Assembly: GCA_949128015.1 (NCBI GenBank)
Contig: CASBRC010000472.1
Coordinates: forward strand, 1 to 11,028
Length of the DNA: 11,028 bases
Source: Synechococcales cyanobacterium PMM_0003
GTDB lineage: Bacteria > Cyanobacteriota > Cyanobacteriia > Pseudanabaenales > Pseudanabaenaceae
Reading direction: 5' to 3'
Shown here in pieces: positions 1 to 6,780 of the stretch. The notes beneath the pieces were generated by a model. It made no database searches and was not told where the DNA came from. It saw only the letters and a list, made by a program, of their open reading frames with translations. The translations under genes and the position numbers were made by a program. Numbering within the stretch: the stretch's first letter is position 1; the number at the start of each line of letters is the position of its first letter.

Positions 1-186
1 ATTAGAAAGCGTCTGTTGTTCGTTATAGATCTGGCGATAGGCTGCCGCGATCAGGATATCTAGCTCAGAACCAGCCAGTAGATTATCGGTGGCATAAATC
101 CGAGGATGCTCATCGCTAGGAACTTCAAATCCAGCAACACGATGGTTTTGAGAGAGGGGATTGTATTCTAGAAGTGGAATTGACAT
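1..186 (-). CDS. cpcG: Phycobilisome rod-core linker, CpcG type (N-terminal 62 residues; runs off left edge)
   Basis: Reading the minus strand from an ATG at 184-186 gives 62 codons with no stop before the window edge. The protein starts MSIPLLEYNPLSQNHRVAGF, followed by EVPSDEHPRIY and AAAYRQIYNEQQ. This is the typical opening of CpcG rod-core linkers, which attach the core-proximal end of a rod to the allophycocyanin core, and it leads into the Pfam00427 linker domain. A good ribosome binding site (GGAGA) lies 7 bases upstream of the ATG. It is the last visible gene of a minus-strand linker run, about 96 bp after the tandem-domain linker and separated from it by a perfect hairpin. Only the N terminus is seen, so I cannot tell a core-binding CpcG1 from a membrane-anchored CpcG2/CpcL, which differ at the C terminus. 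Confidence 0.88.
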   Translation of the reverse strand, partial: MSIPLLEYNPLSQNHRVAGFEVPSDEHPRIYATDNLLAGSELDILIAAAYRQIYNEQQTLSN

Positions 187-228
187 TATTGGTTCTCCTG
201 ATGGTGTTTAAAATAACTTCCATGTAAC

Positions 229-267
229 ACCAGTTAAAAGTTTTGCGAAGCAAAACTTTTAACTGGT
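229..267. terminator. Perfect 18-bp hairpin between the tandem linker gene and cpcG
   Basis: Arm ACCAGTTAAAAGTTTTGC (229-246), a three-base GAA loop, and the exact reverse complement at 250-267. It starts 15 bases after the stop codon of the 587-residue linker and ends about 42 bases before the cpcG start. No clear U-run follows the stem on the minus strand, so it may be a partial terminator or an mRNA-stabilising hairpin that sets the ratio of linker to cpcG, not a full stop. It could also be a dispersed palindromic repeat. Confidence 0.6.
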
Positions 268-282
268 AATATTGAGGTTCTA

Positions 283-2046
283 TTAACTATTGAAAACTCG
301 ACTGCGCCACTTATTAATTCGCGCATCACCGATCGCTGCGTATCGGCGAGCATCAGCAATCTGAGATTGCAACGCCGCGATCACTTCGATTTGGTCTTCT
401 TTTTGTTGTAATAATGAAGCCGAAACATCACTACTCACAGAGACAACAGATGCTTGCCAACTATCCTTGAGATAGGAAGCCCCCAATGCTGCCACAGGAT
501 TCAAATCTGCAAGCTGTTTTTGTAAACTTTCGATTACGAGATCTTGATCGAGAAGAGTCTGCCGCAAAGCTTGCTCAGCCGCAAATTTTTCACTGGTTGC
601 CCAAGATGAGGCGATCGGCGAGAGTTTAGGCTTAAAGACTTGGGCAAGGATGGCATCAACATCACTAACCTTGAGCTTGCCATAGGGAGAGTTTTGAATG
701 ATCGCTCTGGTCAATTGGGGTTTGTTGTTCGTGGCAAGATCCTTGTCGCTGCTAGAAGCACTTCGCAACAATTGGAGCATATTCGTGAATTCCAGCATCG
801 ATTGACTGGGCTGAGTGCTGAAGCCTCGGTAATAGGGAACGATCGCTTCACCAAAAGCAGTCTGATACTCATCACTATCCAAATACGTATCAATGTCTGC
901 CTCAAAGCCGTTTTGATCTAAAACGCTGCTGTGATAGCGCATTTCATCAAAATTATCGGGCGCACGTCCTAGCAGATGCTTGTAGTTGAGTTCGATCGCC
1001 CGATAACGATAGCAACTATCAAAGAACCGAGAACGATACAATTCAGACTTTGCCAACTGACGCACAAATTCGCGGACACTCAATTCACCACCCTTAAATT
1101 GCGATTCGGCAATGGTTAGGCGCTCACTCTCCATCACATGAGCATTGCCTAAAACCTGACGGTAAACTGCACGAATGACAACTTCGATATCTGCATCTGA
1201 AGAACCTGCATAGAACTCGACGGGTTCCGTTTCTTTGAAGGGTCGGTATGCCTCATAAAACTGCTGTTGGCGTTCTGCGCTAGCAGCCACTGTTGGCGCA
1301 ACTGGTTTGAAAGAGCGATCGGGAGATTGGCTCTTTGTCCCAAAAACTTTGGCTAAGAGTAGATTTATATCGGTAATCGCCGCAGGACGGGGCCATTGTG
1401 AAGGTGCGCCTTGGAGGGGTGCGATCGCACTGGGACGATTTTTAAAAATAGAGGCATTTAGACGAGAGCGATTTTGGTGATTGGGATCTTTGTCGCTGCT
1501 GGCTGATCCGCGCAATAGTTGAAACATATGCGTAAACCCGACCATTTTTTTACCCGTCTGGGTTTTATGCCCACGATAAAAAGGTACGGTATCTTCTCCA
1601 AATGCTTCTTGATATTCGTCACTATATATATAAGAATCAATCTCAGATTCAAAGCCTCCGCGATCGAGTAACTGAGAATGTTCGGCGATTTCTGCGGCGC
1701 TTTCAGGAGCGCGACCGAGCAAATGCTTGAAGTTGAGTTCGATTAATCGCAGTCGCGAACATGGCTCAAAAAATCTTGCTCGATAAAGCTCCGACTGAGC
1801 GATCTGCCGCACAAATTCCCGTACAGAAATGGCACCTTGCCTCAGTTGAGACTCGGAAACAGACAACCTCTCGCTTTCCATCACATGAGCGTTGCCCAAT
1901 ACTTGTCGATAGACCGCTCGAATCACCAAATCGAAATCAGCTTCAGAAGACTTTTGCCAAAGTTGGATTGGTGCAGTTTCATCGAATCTGCTAACCCCAA
2001 GGTTCGCTTCTGGATTTACTAGTGGATTTATAAAAGTAGTTACCAT
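283..2046 (-). CDS. Tandem-domain phycobilisome linker (two Pfam00427-type domains, no CpcD cap)
   Basis: 587 residues. Two phycobilisome linker domains lie at about residues 28-180 and 275-430. Each carries VIRAVYRQVLGNAHVMESER, SVREFVRQ, SELYR, IELN.KHLLGRAP, SDEYQ.AFGE and a C-terminal QLLR.ASSSDKD-like end; the two copies are well over half identical and offset by 249 residues. Each is followed by a short shared tail (ITDINLLLAKVF at 225-235, VSDVDAILAQVF at 460-471). The usual CpcD-like cap is absent. Instead there is a helical C-terminal region with a second small repeat (LQKQLADLNPVAALGASYL, then LQSQIADARRYAAIGDARI), offset about 51 residues. No phycobiliprotein-like domain is present, so it is not ApcE. 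It probably joins phycoerythrin or phycocyanin hexamers in rods. Its place between a rod linker and cpcG supports this. The start ATG has no obvious ribosome binding site. The exact gene name is unknown to me. Confidence 0.9.
   Translation of the reverse strand: MVTTFINPLVNPEANLGVSRFDETAPIQLWQKSSEADFDLVIRAVYRQVLGNAHVMESERLSVSESQLRQGAISVREFVRQIAQSELYRARFFEPCSRLRLIELNFKHLLGRAPESAAEIAEHSQLLDRGGFESEIDSYIYSDEYQEAFGEDTVPFYRGHKTQTGKKMVGFTHMFQLLRGSASSDKDPNHQNRSRLNASIFKNRPSAIAPLQGAPSQWPRPAAITDINLLLAKVFGTKSQSPDRSFKPVAPTVAASAERQQQFYEAYRPFKETEPVEFYAGSSDADIEVVIRAVYRQVLGNAHVMESERLTIAESQFKGGELSVREFVRQLAKSELYRSRFFDSCYRYRAIELNYKHLLGRAPDNFDEMRYHSSVLDQNGFEADIDTYLDSDEYQTAFGEAIVPYYRGFSTQPSQSMLEFTNMLQLLRSASSSDKDLATNNKPQLTRAIIQNSPYGKLKVSDVDAILAQVFKPKLSPIASSWATSEKFAAEQALRQTLLDQDLVIESLQKQLADLNPVAALGASYLKDSWQASVVSVSSDVSASLLQQKEDQIEVIAALQSQIADARRYAAIGDARINKWRSRVFNS
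757..1965 (-). repeat. Intragenic duplication of the linker-domain module
   Basis: Codons for residues 28-180 (1507-1965) and 275-430 (757-1224) encode the same domain twice within one gene. The repeat includes the downstream SD..LLA.VF segment, so the duplicated unit is the linker domain plus its inter-domain tail. The protein is much more alike than the DNA, which points to an old duplication held by selection. Confidence 0.8.
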
Positions 2047-2261
2047 GTTAAATAGCTTGTTGGTGTGTTAATGAGTTCTAAGTTTTTAAAAGAAGTCAAT
2101 AAAAAGTTAATAAGAAAAATCAAATGAGAATAAATAAATTTAAAATGCCAAAATCTTGTGTTTATCAAGCTTGATCGTCAAATCTTGTCCGAAAATTGCC
2201 ATTTGACGGGTAGCGATCGCAAGGCTCATGACTCAACAGGCGTAAAAGAGTAAAGGCGAAA

Positions 2262-2285
2262 CTGTCCTGCCAATTGGCAGGACAG
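2262..2285 (-). terminator. Hairpin terminator after the 254-residue rod linker
   Basis: A perfect 24-base palindrome: arm CTGTCCTGCC at 2262-2271, central AATT, arm GGCAGGACAG at 2276-2285. It begins 28 bases past the linker stop codon in the direction of transcription and is followed on the minus strand by TTTCGCCTTT. The GC-rich stem and short T-run fit an intrinsic terminator, which would make the tandem linker gene a separate transcription unit with its promoter in 2047-2260. Confidence 0.65.
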
Positions 2286-2313
2286 AAAAGATTGGAGTAA
2301 TAAAGATCAGAGC

Positions 2314-3078
2314 TTATGCAACTTCGGTAATACTGACGATTTTGCCAGAAGTGCGGTTAATCCGTTGGATTTGGGAAGTCATATTGTCACCTGCAACTAG
2401 ATAAGTACTCATGCTGACGCGGCGACGAGTATCAAATTTAGAACCTTGCACCACAATCTTGAAGCGTTTCTTATTCGCTTCGCCCGATCCAGCCAAACTA
2501 ACACTGGCGGGAGCAATTTTGTTACTGGCATTGGTCGCAATTTCATAAATCAGTTGCGAAGACTTCACCGCACTACTAATTTGTGAGGGTCCGCGATCAA
2601 GAGCAAACATCCGATTAAAGGTGACTTGGCTCTGTCCTGCTTGGGTTTTACTGCGACTAGAAGGAACAAAATTCTCGCCAAAAGTACTTTGGTATTCATC
2701 GCTATCAATGTACGAATCAATTTCTGCGTCATAGCCTTCAGCGATACAGCGAACGATATGCTCAGAAAGCTCGGCTTGTGACTGCGGCGGACGACCGAGA
2801 AAATGCATGAAATTCAATTCTACAAATCGGTAGGGAGCGCATGACTCAAAATAACGAGAGCGATAAAACTCAGATTTGCCCACAGCGCGGACAAATTCGC
2901 GTACCGACATGCTGCGATCGCATAACTGCGACTCAGCTTTGACTAGTCGCTCGCTTTCCATGACATGAGGATTGCCTAACACCTGTTTATAAACTGCCCG
3001 AATTAGAGCTTGAGTATCCTCCGAGGAACTGTTAGCACATAGTTCTACAGGATTAGCATTAATCACGATGCTGCCCAT
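2314..3078 (-). CDS. Phycobilisome rod linker with CpcD-like cap (CpeC/CpeD/CpeE type)
   Basis: 254 residues. A Pfam00427 linker domain covers about residues 10-165: PVELCANSSSEDTQALIRAV, QVLGNPHVMESERL, SVREFVRAVGKSEFYRSRYF, VELNFMHFLGRPPQ, SDEYQSTFGENFVP, FNRMFALDRG. A CpcD-like domain follows at about 204-253 (KRFKIVVQG, then SQIQRINRTSGKIVSITEV). This two-domain plan and length are those of rod linkers that sit inside phycoerythrin or phycocyanin hexamers and set rod order. Nearby pebAB and cpeS make a phycoerythrin (Cpe) linker more likely than CpcC, but I cannot choose between CpeC, D and E. A strong GGAGG lies 6 bases before the ATG at 3076-3078, which fixes the start. Cysteines at 14, 53, 80 and 111 are noted; Cys14 replaces a residue that I recall as non-cysteine in related CpeC proteins. 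Confidence 0.88.
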   Translation of the reverse strand: MGSIVINANPVELCANSSSEDTQALIRAVYKQVLGNPHVMESERLVKAESQLCDRSMSVREFVRAVGKSEFYRSRYFESCAPYRFVELNFMHFLGRPPQSQAELSEHIVRCIAEGYDAEIDSYIDSDEYQSTFGENFVPSSRSKTQAGQSQVTFNRMFALDRGPSQISSAVKSSQLIYEIATNASNKIAPASVSLAGSGEANKKRFKIVVQGSKFDTRRRVSMSTYLVAGDNMTSQIQRINRTSGKIVSITEVA

Positions 3079-3163
3079 TGAAAGCCTCCAAATTTAATTG
3101 GTTTTTATAATCATTTCTTATGTCCTAGATACTCCCATATCAAAAGTAAGGAAACTCGTCAGT

Positions 3164-3174
3164 AAATTGCAAAG
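3164..3174 (-). promoter_or_regulatory. Possible G-box-like half-site upstream of the rod linker
   Basis: The minus strand reads CTTTGCAATTT, an exact fit to CTTTNCNATTT, which I recall as the half-site of the G-box bound by the chromatic-acclimation regulator CcaR. It lies 86 bases before the linker start codon and about 20 bases upstream of a possible -35 (TTGATA, 3138-3143). A second, tandem half-site expected of a true G-box is not seen, so this may be chance. An alternative promoter pair further upstream is TTGAGC (3217-3222), 17-base gap, TATTAC (3194-3199); if that one is used the site would lie downstream of it. Confidence 0.25.
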
Positions 3175-3255
3175 CAATAAATCTTGATTTTCTGTAATAT
3201 TTATTTGAATTAGCCAGCTCAATTTTGTGATAAGTAGGAAAGCATAATTAAACCC

Positions 3256-3295
3256 AAAACCCAAAAAGCTGTGCCGCCACAGCTTTTTGGGTTTT
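3256..3295. terminator. Perfect 18-bp hairpin downstream of the nblA-like gene
   Basis: Arm AAAACCCAAAAAGCTGTG (3256-3273), loop CCGC, and the exact reverse complement at 3278-3295, so either strand ends its stem in a T-rich run. It lies about 78 bases past the nblA-like stop codon and is a good intrinsic terminator for the pentapeptide-nblA unit. The outer arm matches those of the hairpin at 9864-9920 and the half-element at 6701, suggesting a recurring hairpin family in this genome. Confidence 0.65.
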
Positions 3296-3373
3296 AAGGT
3301 TTCTTTTGCCTACCTACTTACGTCAAAACCGTTAATCCCAACGAGAACAGAAGTTACAAGATTGTGTGATGAC

Positions 3374-3571
3374 TTAACTAAACGGCAACATATCACGCTT
3401 AATCATGCTCTTGATCAAGTTGTCCTTAATCATCATTTGCCGCAGCAAATCTAAAATAAGCTCTTGGCACTGTTGACTGCTTAAGTTTTTAATATTTTTC
3501 TCATGAGTTTTGAGAATAAATTCCTGTTCTAAGCTCAGGGAAATTTGACTATTCTTGTTTTGCGGATTCAT
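3374..3571 (-). CDS. nblA: NblA-like phycobilisome degradation protein
   Basis: 65 residues, the usual size of the NblA/Ycf18 family (about 55-65). It shows the family pattern: LSLEQEF at 12-18, a polar first helix, then LSSQQCQELILDLLRQMM and IKDNLIKSMIK forming the long second helix. Known NblA proteins are small helical dimers that bind phycobiliprotein subunits and act as adaptors bringing phycobilisomes to Clp protease, classically during nitrogen or sulphur starvation. Its start codon overlaps the stop of the pentapeptide gene (ATGA at 3568-3571), so the two should be translated together. The setting among phycoerythrin linkers and bilin genes suggests a role in rod turnover or remodelling. 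Recognition is from the motif pattern alone; a different small helical protein is possible. Confidence 0.72.
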   Translation of the reverse strand: MNPQNKNSQISLSLEQEFILKTHEKNIKNLSSQQCQELILDLLRQMMIKDNLIKSMIKRDMLPFS

Positions 3572-4398
3572 AGCACATTGCAGCTTAAACTTGCTAAGGT
3601 TGTCTTGAGGGTTAGTGAATTAAGGGTTTCTAATTCTTGCTGAGGTTGGGAGAGGAGGCGCGATCGCATTGCATCGGTTAACCCTTGAACTTGACTAAAA
3701 TCAGCACCCGCAATGCTTTCAAATTTTTCAAAGTCCACACCTGTCATGTCAGCGGCTCGCAAATCTGCCCCAGCCAAATTTGCCCCATTCATCCGCGCAT
3801 TACGCAAAAAAGCACCTGTCAAAAAGCATCTTCGCAAGTCCGCTTGCACCAAACGCGCTCCACGCAAATTTGCACCTGTCAGATCGGCTCCACCGAGATA
3901 TGCACCCAAGAGATTTGCCTCCTGAAGATCGGCATTGCGTAAATTAGCAGTATTCAGAGGTTCCCCATTCAAGTTGGCTTTCGGTCCAATTGCTCCCGAT
4001 GATTTATACATAAACCCTTCTGGAAAAATAGTTTGGCTGTCATATCTTGAGCCTTTCAGTTTCGCGTCGGTTAGATTGGCATCACTCAGATCAGCCCCAC
4101 TCAGATCGACTCGATACAGACAAGCACCCTGTAAGTTGGCTTGTCTTAAAGTTGTTTTGCGGAGATCTGCACCTCGCAAGTCAGCATTACTCAAATCTAC
4201 GGCGGTTAGATTTGCTTGACTTAGATTTGCTCGAATTAGAGATGCTTTAGAGAAATTAGAGTTTTGCAGGTCAAATCCACTCAGATCGATTTGGTAAAGA
4301 TCTTCTTGAATTAGGGACTCCCCGACTTTAATCGCCGCCAAAACATTTTCGGGGCTTAGCTGATGCTTGCGGACTGCGATCGCTGGTAATTGTGACAT
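3568..4398 (-). CDS. Pentapeptide-repeat protein
   Basis: 276 residues. Two blocks of A(D/N)Lxx pentapeptides at about residues 36-118 and 141-238 (for example ANLSQANLTAVDLSNADLRG and ADLTGANLRGARLVQADLRR) should each fold as a right-handed square beta-helix. They are separated by a non-repeat insert at about 119-140 (RYDSQTIFPEGFMYKSSGAI), a spacer I have seen in other cyanobacterial pentapeptide proteins. The N-terminal 35 residues and the C-terminal tail are non-repeat and probably helical. There is no signal peptide or membrane segment, so it is probably cytoplasmic. The cellular role of most such proteins is unknown. It is translationally coupled to the nblA-like gene and diverges from cpeS with only 79 bases between starts. 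A possible -10 (TATAGT, on the minus strand near 4414-4419) lies upstream; no clear ribosome binding site is seen. Confidence 0.87.
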   Translation of the reverse strand: MSQLPAIAVRKHQLSPENVLAAIKVGESLIQEDLYQIDLSGFDLQNSNFSKASLIRANLSQANLTAVDLSNADLRGADLRKTTLRQANLQGACLYRVDLSGADLSDANLTDAKLKGSRYDSQTIFPEGFMYKSSGAIGPKANLNGEPLNTANLRNADLQEANLLGAYLGGADLTGANLRGARLVQADLRRCFLTGAFLRNARMNGANLAGADLRAADMTGVDFEKFESIAGADFSQVQGLTDAMRSRLLSQPQQELETLNSLTLKTTLASLSCNVL

Positions 4399-4477
4399 TA
4401 TTTTTGATTAGGACTATACCCTCTCCAATCTACAATCATAGAGGTTGTCAATGGTTCTATTTTTTTGAGGAAAAACT
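4399..4477. promoter_or_regulatory. Divergent promoter region between the pentapeptide gene and cpeS
   Basis: This 79-base gap is the only space for promoters of two opposite transcription units. On the plus strand TACAAT (4431-4436) is a good -10 candidate without a convincing -35. On the minus strand TATAGT near 4414-4419 is a -10 candidate. A GAGG at 4467-4470 is the cpeS ribosome binding site. No clear direct repeats or operator palindromes are visible. Confidence 0.4.
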
Positions 4478-5080
4478 ATGGTGTTTTCACCGCCGATGAC
4501 GATGATGGATTTTTTCCGTAAGAGCGAAGGGGTTTGGTTTATCCAACGCACCGTACATCATTTTGATATGGTTGCCGATGAGTCAGGAGAATCGAAAATC
4601 CATGTGCAAGTAGTTAGCCAAAGTGACCCTTGCATCAAATCAATTTGTGAACCCCAAGGAATTGACGCAGCGATCGCGGCAGGAGGAGCCAGCTTTATGT
4701 GGCAAGCCCATGAAGAAAATGTCAAAGAACCCGATCCTGATAAAGCGGCGGTATTGGTTGATGTGCCAGATGATCAAACGGGGCGATCGGGGAAACTGCT
4801 AAGAAACCAAGGCTATGTGGAGCGAAATCCTGTAATTAGCCGTTATTGGTTTGGTCAGGATGGAATCTTAACAATTGACACTGAATATGACAATAACCAA
4901 GGACAAGAGCGCTGCTGGTTTATTACGGATGATTTTCGGGTGAGAGCCAGTACAATCAGAATGATGAACGGCGTGTATTTGATGACCTATTGCTCAGAAA
5001 GGCGATGTGTCTCAGATACTGACTTAATCAATCTACACAAACAGAATTTAGTTAGAGCTGAAGCGATCGCCATAATTTAG
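4478..5080 (+). CDS. cpeS: CpeS-type phycobiliprotein bilin lyase
   Basis: 200 residues of the CpcS/CpeS lyase family, a lipocalin-like beta-barrel that attaches a bilin to a specific cysteine of phycobiliproteins (the Cys-82-equivalent site in known members). Motifs: MMDFFRKSEGVWFIQRTVHH at 9-28, DESGESKI at 34-41, GGASFMWQ at 69-76, GKLLRNQGYVERNPVISRYW at 105-124, DGILTIDTEYDNNQGQERCW at 128-147, ITDDFRVRASTIRMMNG and YCSERRC. These match the CpeS branch, including the QGQERCWF segment, better than CpcS/CpcU. It is directly upstream of the phycoerythrobilin genes, so its substrate is probably phycoerythrobilin and its target a phycoerythrin subunit. GAGG with 7-base spacing supports the ATG at 4478, although Met9 or Met10 would match shorter relatives. 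CpcS or CpeU function cannot be excluded. Confidence 0.82.
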   Translation: MVFSPPMTMMDFFRKSEGVWFIQRTVHHFDMVADESGESKIHVQVVSQSDPCIKSICEPQGIDAAIAAGGASFMWQAHEENVKEPDPDKAAVLVDVPDDQTGRSGKLLRNQGYVERNPVISRYWFGQDGILTIDTEYDNNQGQERCWFITDDFRVRASTIRMMNGVYLMTYCSERRCVSDTDLINLHKQNLVRAEAIAII

Positions 5081-5198
5081 ACAATTATTAAGGATCATTG
5101 CTTTATTCAATAATTTAAGCCACACATTTAATAATCTTTTAATATCAGTCATATAAATCTTTCAAATTTTTTTTAAATATTTAAATATCTTAAAATAT

Positions 5199-5933
5199 AT
5201 GTATAAACCTTTTCTTGAACATCTTGAAAAATCACTGTTTAACCGCTTTGATTTGAAAACTCGCCCCATCCCATTGGGTTTAGAGTCTCAGGTTAGTGAG
5301 CGTGGTAAAAATCCTGCCACAATTCAGAGTTGGAGCTATCAATGTGCTGAGCTGCGTAAGATTCGCTATACATACATTGATGCAGGCGCTACTTCTCAAA
5401 TTTTTAACAGCGTTATTTACCCCAGCCATCAATACGAATTGCCCTTACTAGGAATTGACTTCCTCTCTTTCGGGCAAGTCAAAAATCTGATCGTGATGGA
5501 CTTTCAGCCGCTATTTCAAGATGCAGCTTACCTCGAAAAGTACATTTATCCTCTGAAAGCATTACATGACAAGTATCCTGATCTTGCCCAAAATCTGGAA
5601 ATGAAGTTTTACGATGCCAATCAGTACTTCTCAAAATATTTACTCTTTGCCAAAACCGATCCAGAAACCGTCAAAACACGAGTTTTTGAGGCTTTCAAAG
5701 ACTATTTGAACTTGTATTGGCAAATGCTTGACGATGCAGAACCTCTAACCGATCAGTCAGATATTCAGCGTATCGTCAAAGCGCAGAAAGACTATGACCA
5801 ATACAGTGCCGAACGCGATCCTGCATCAGGGCTATTTAGTAGTTACTTTGGACATGAGTGGGCTGAGAGGTTTCTGTATGGCTTCTTATTTGAAGACGCG
5901 AAACCATTGGCAGTATCCGCAGTTCGCGCTTAA
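5199..5933 (+). CDS. pebA: 15,16-dihydrobiliverdin:ferredoxin oxidoreductase PebA
   Basis: 244 residues, full length for the family. PebA carries out the first two-electron, ferredoxin-dependent reduction of biliverdin IXa to 15,16-dihydrobiliverdin. Diagnostic stretches: SWSYQCAELRKIRYTYIDAG at 44-63, then IFNSVIYPSHQYELPLLGID, with Asp87 in LLGIDFLSFG at the place of the conserved catalytic aspartate of ferredoxin-dependent bilin reductases, VMDFQPLFQD, and the C-terminal DYDQYSAERDPASGLFSSYF with HEWAERFLYGFLF. It is followed 22 bases later by pebB, the usual order, and the two enzymes are known to pass the intermediate directly. A 118-base AT-rich gap separates it from cpeS. No ribosome binding site is obvious before the ATG, but the protein starts exactly where relatives do (MYKPFLEHLE). 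Confidence 0.94.
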   Translation: MYKPFLEHLEKSLFNRFDLKTRPIPLGLESQVSERGKNPATIQSWSYQCAELRKIRYTYIDAGATSQIFNSVIYPSHQYELPLLGIDFLSFGQVKNLIVMDFQPLFQDAAYLEKYIYPLKALHDKYPDLAQNLEMKFYDANQYFSKYLLFAKTDPETVKTRVFEAFKDYLNLYWQMLDDAEPLTDQSDIQRIVKAQKDYDQYSAERDPASGLFSSYFGHEWAERFLYGFLFEDAKPLAVSAVRA

Positions 5934-5955
5934 TTAAAAGCTTAATCAAATATTT

Positions 5956-6702
5956 ATGACCCTATATCAACCATTTTTAGACTACGCGATCGCCCTTTTA
6001 CAAGAACGTTTAGATCTACAGCCCTACCCAATTCCGACTGGATTTAAGTCAAAATCGGCGATCGTGGGTAAGGGCAAAAATGAAAACGAAGTTTTAACCA
6101 CTAGCTATGCCTATCAGTCGCCAAAACTGAGGCAAATCCGTGCTGCTCACGTCCAAGGTGGATCGGCGTTGCAAGTATTAAACTTCGTGATTTTTCCGCA
6201 TCTCAATTATGATTTGCCATTTTTTGGTGGCGATCTGGTCACTTTACCTGGTGGACATCTGATCGCGCTCGATATGCAGCCCTTGTTTCATGACGATCTG
6301 AGCTATCAAGCAAAATATAGTCAGCCGATCATGCCAATTTTTGAAGCTTATCAGCGACATTTACCTTGGGGTGGTGATTTTCCTGAAGAAGCAAAACAGT
6401 TTTTTTCACCTGCATTTTTGTGGACAAGACCGAAAGAAAATGAGGCGGTAGAAACTCATGTTTTTGGAGCATTTCAAGAATATTTACGAGCCTATCTAGA
6501 CTTTGTTGATCTCGCTGAACCCGTAACCGATCCTGAATATTTAGCAGAAATCAAAGCCGCTCAACTACGCTATCTGCATTACCGCGCCGAAAAAGATCCC
6601 GCAAGAGGTATGTTTAACCGCTTTTATGGTTCTGAATGGACAGAGGAATATATTCACGGATTTCTCTTTGACCTAGAGCGGAAATTGGCAAATCCAAACT
6701 AA
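5956..6702 (+). CDS. pebB: Phycoerythrobilin:ferredoxin oxidoreductase PebB
   Basis: 248 residues, full length. PebB reduces 15,16-dihydrobiliverdin to phycoerythrobilin using ferredoxin. Diagnostic stretches: [20 protein letters not shown] at 47-66, [20 protein letters not shown], with Asp93 in [20 protein letters not shown] at the catalytic aspartate position, [10 protein letters not shown], and the C-terminal [20 protein letters not shown]. The FFGGD...PGGH segment separates PebB from PebA. The start at 5956 gives [10 protein letters not shown], aligning with the PebA N terminus (MYKPFLEH); no good ribosome binding site precedes it, so translation may depend on coupling to pebA. The stop codon at 6700-6702 is overlapped by a repeat-like sequence (AAAACCCAGAAAG). 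Confidence 0.94.
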   Translation: MTLYQPFLDYAIALLQERLDLQPYPIPTGFKSKSAIVGKGKNENEVLTTSYAYQSPKLRQIRAAHVQGGSALQVLNFVIFPHLNYDLPFFGGDLVTLPGGHLIALDMQPLFHDDLSYQAKYSQPIMPIFEAYQRHLPWGGDFPEEAKQFFSPAFLWTRPKENEAVETHVFGAFQEYLRAYLDFVDLAEPVTDPEYLAEIKAAQLRYLHYRAEKDPARGMFNRFYGSEWTEEYIHGFLFDLERKLANPN

Positions 6703-6726
6703 AACCCAGAAAGGCGGCGCAATGCC
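6701..6726. repeat. Single-arm relative of the AAACCC hairpin family
   Basis: AAAACCCAGAAAG directly after (and overlapping) the pebB stop resembles the outer arms of the hairpins at 3256 and 9864. It continues as GCGGCGCAATGCC, but the matching right arm is missing. It may be a decayed terminator. No other strong terminator is visible after pebB. Confidence 0.35.
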
Positions 6727-6780
6727 CATCCTTATTTCTAGATCGCTACCCAAAAAAGTTTTGCGCTGTAAAATTAATCA

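Noticed and set aside
640..921. Plus-strand open frame opposite the tandem linker gene (and similar ones at 1761-2022)
   Set aside because: Lies wholly antisense to a well-supported linker gene, and the protein has no recognisable pattern.
3685..4250. Several plus-strand open frames opposite the pentapeptide gene
   Set aside because: The 15-base repeat of the pentapeptide gene keeps other frames open and gives low-complexity Ser/Ala/Pro/Lys-rich products; these are shadows.
5083..5115. Short inverted repeat AATTATT/AATAATT after cpeS as a terminator
   Set aside because: Seven AT-only base pairs with a 19-base loop is too weak; cpeS and pebA may be co-transcribed or pebA may have its own promoter.
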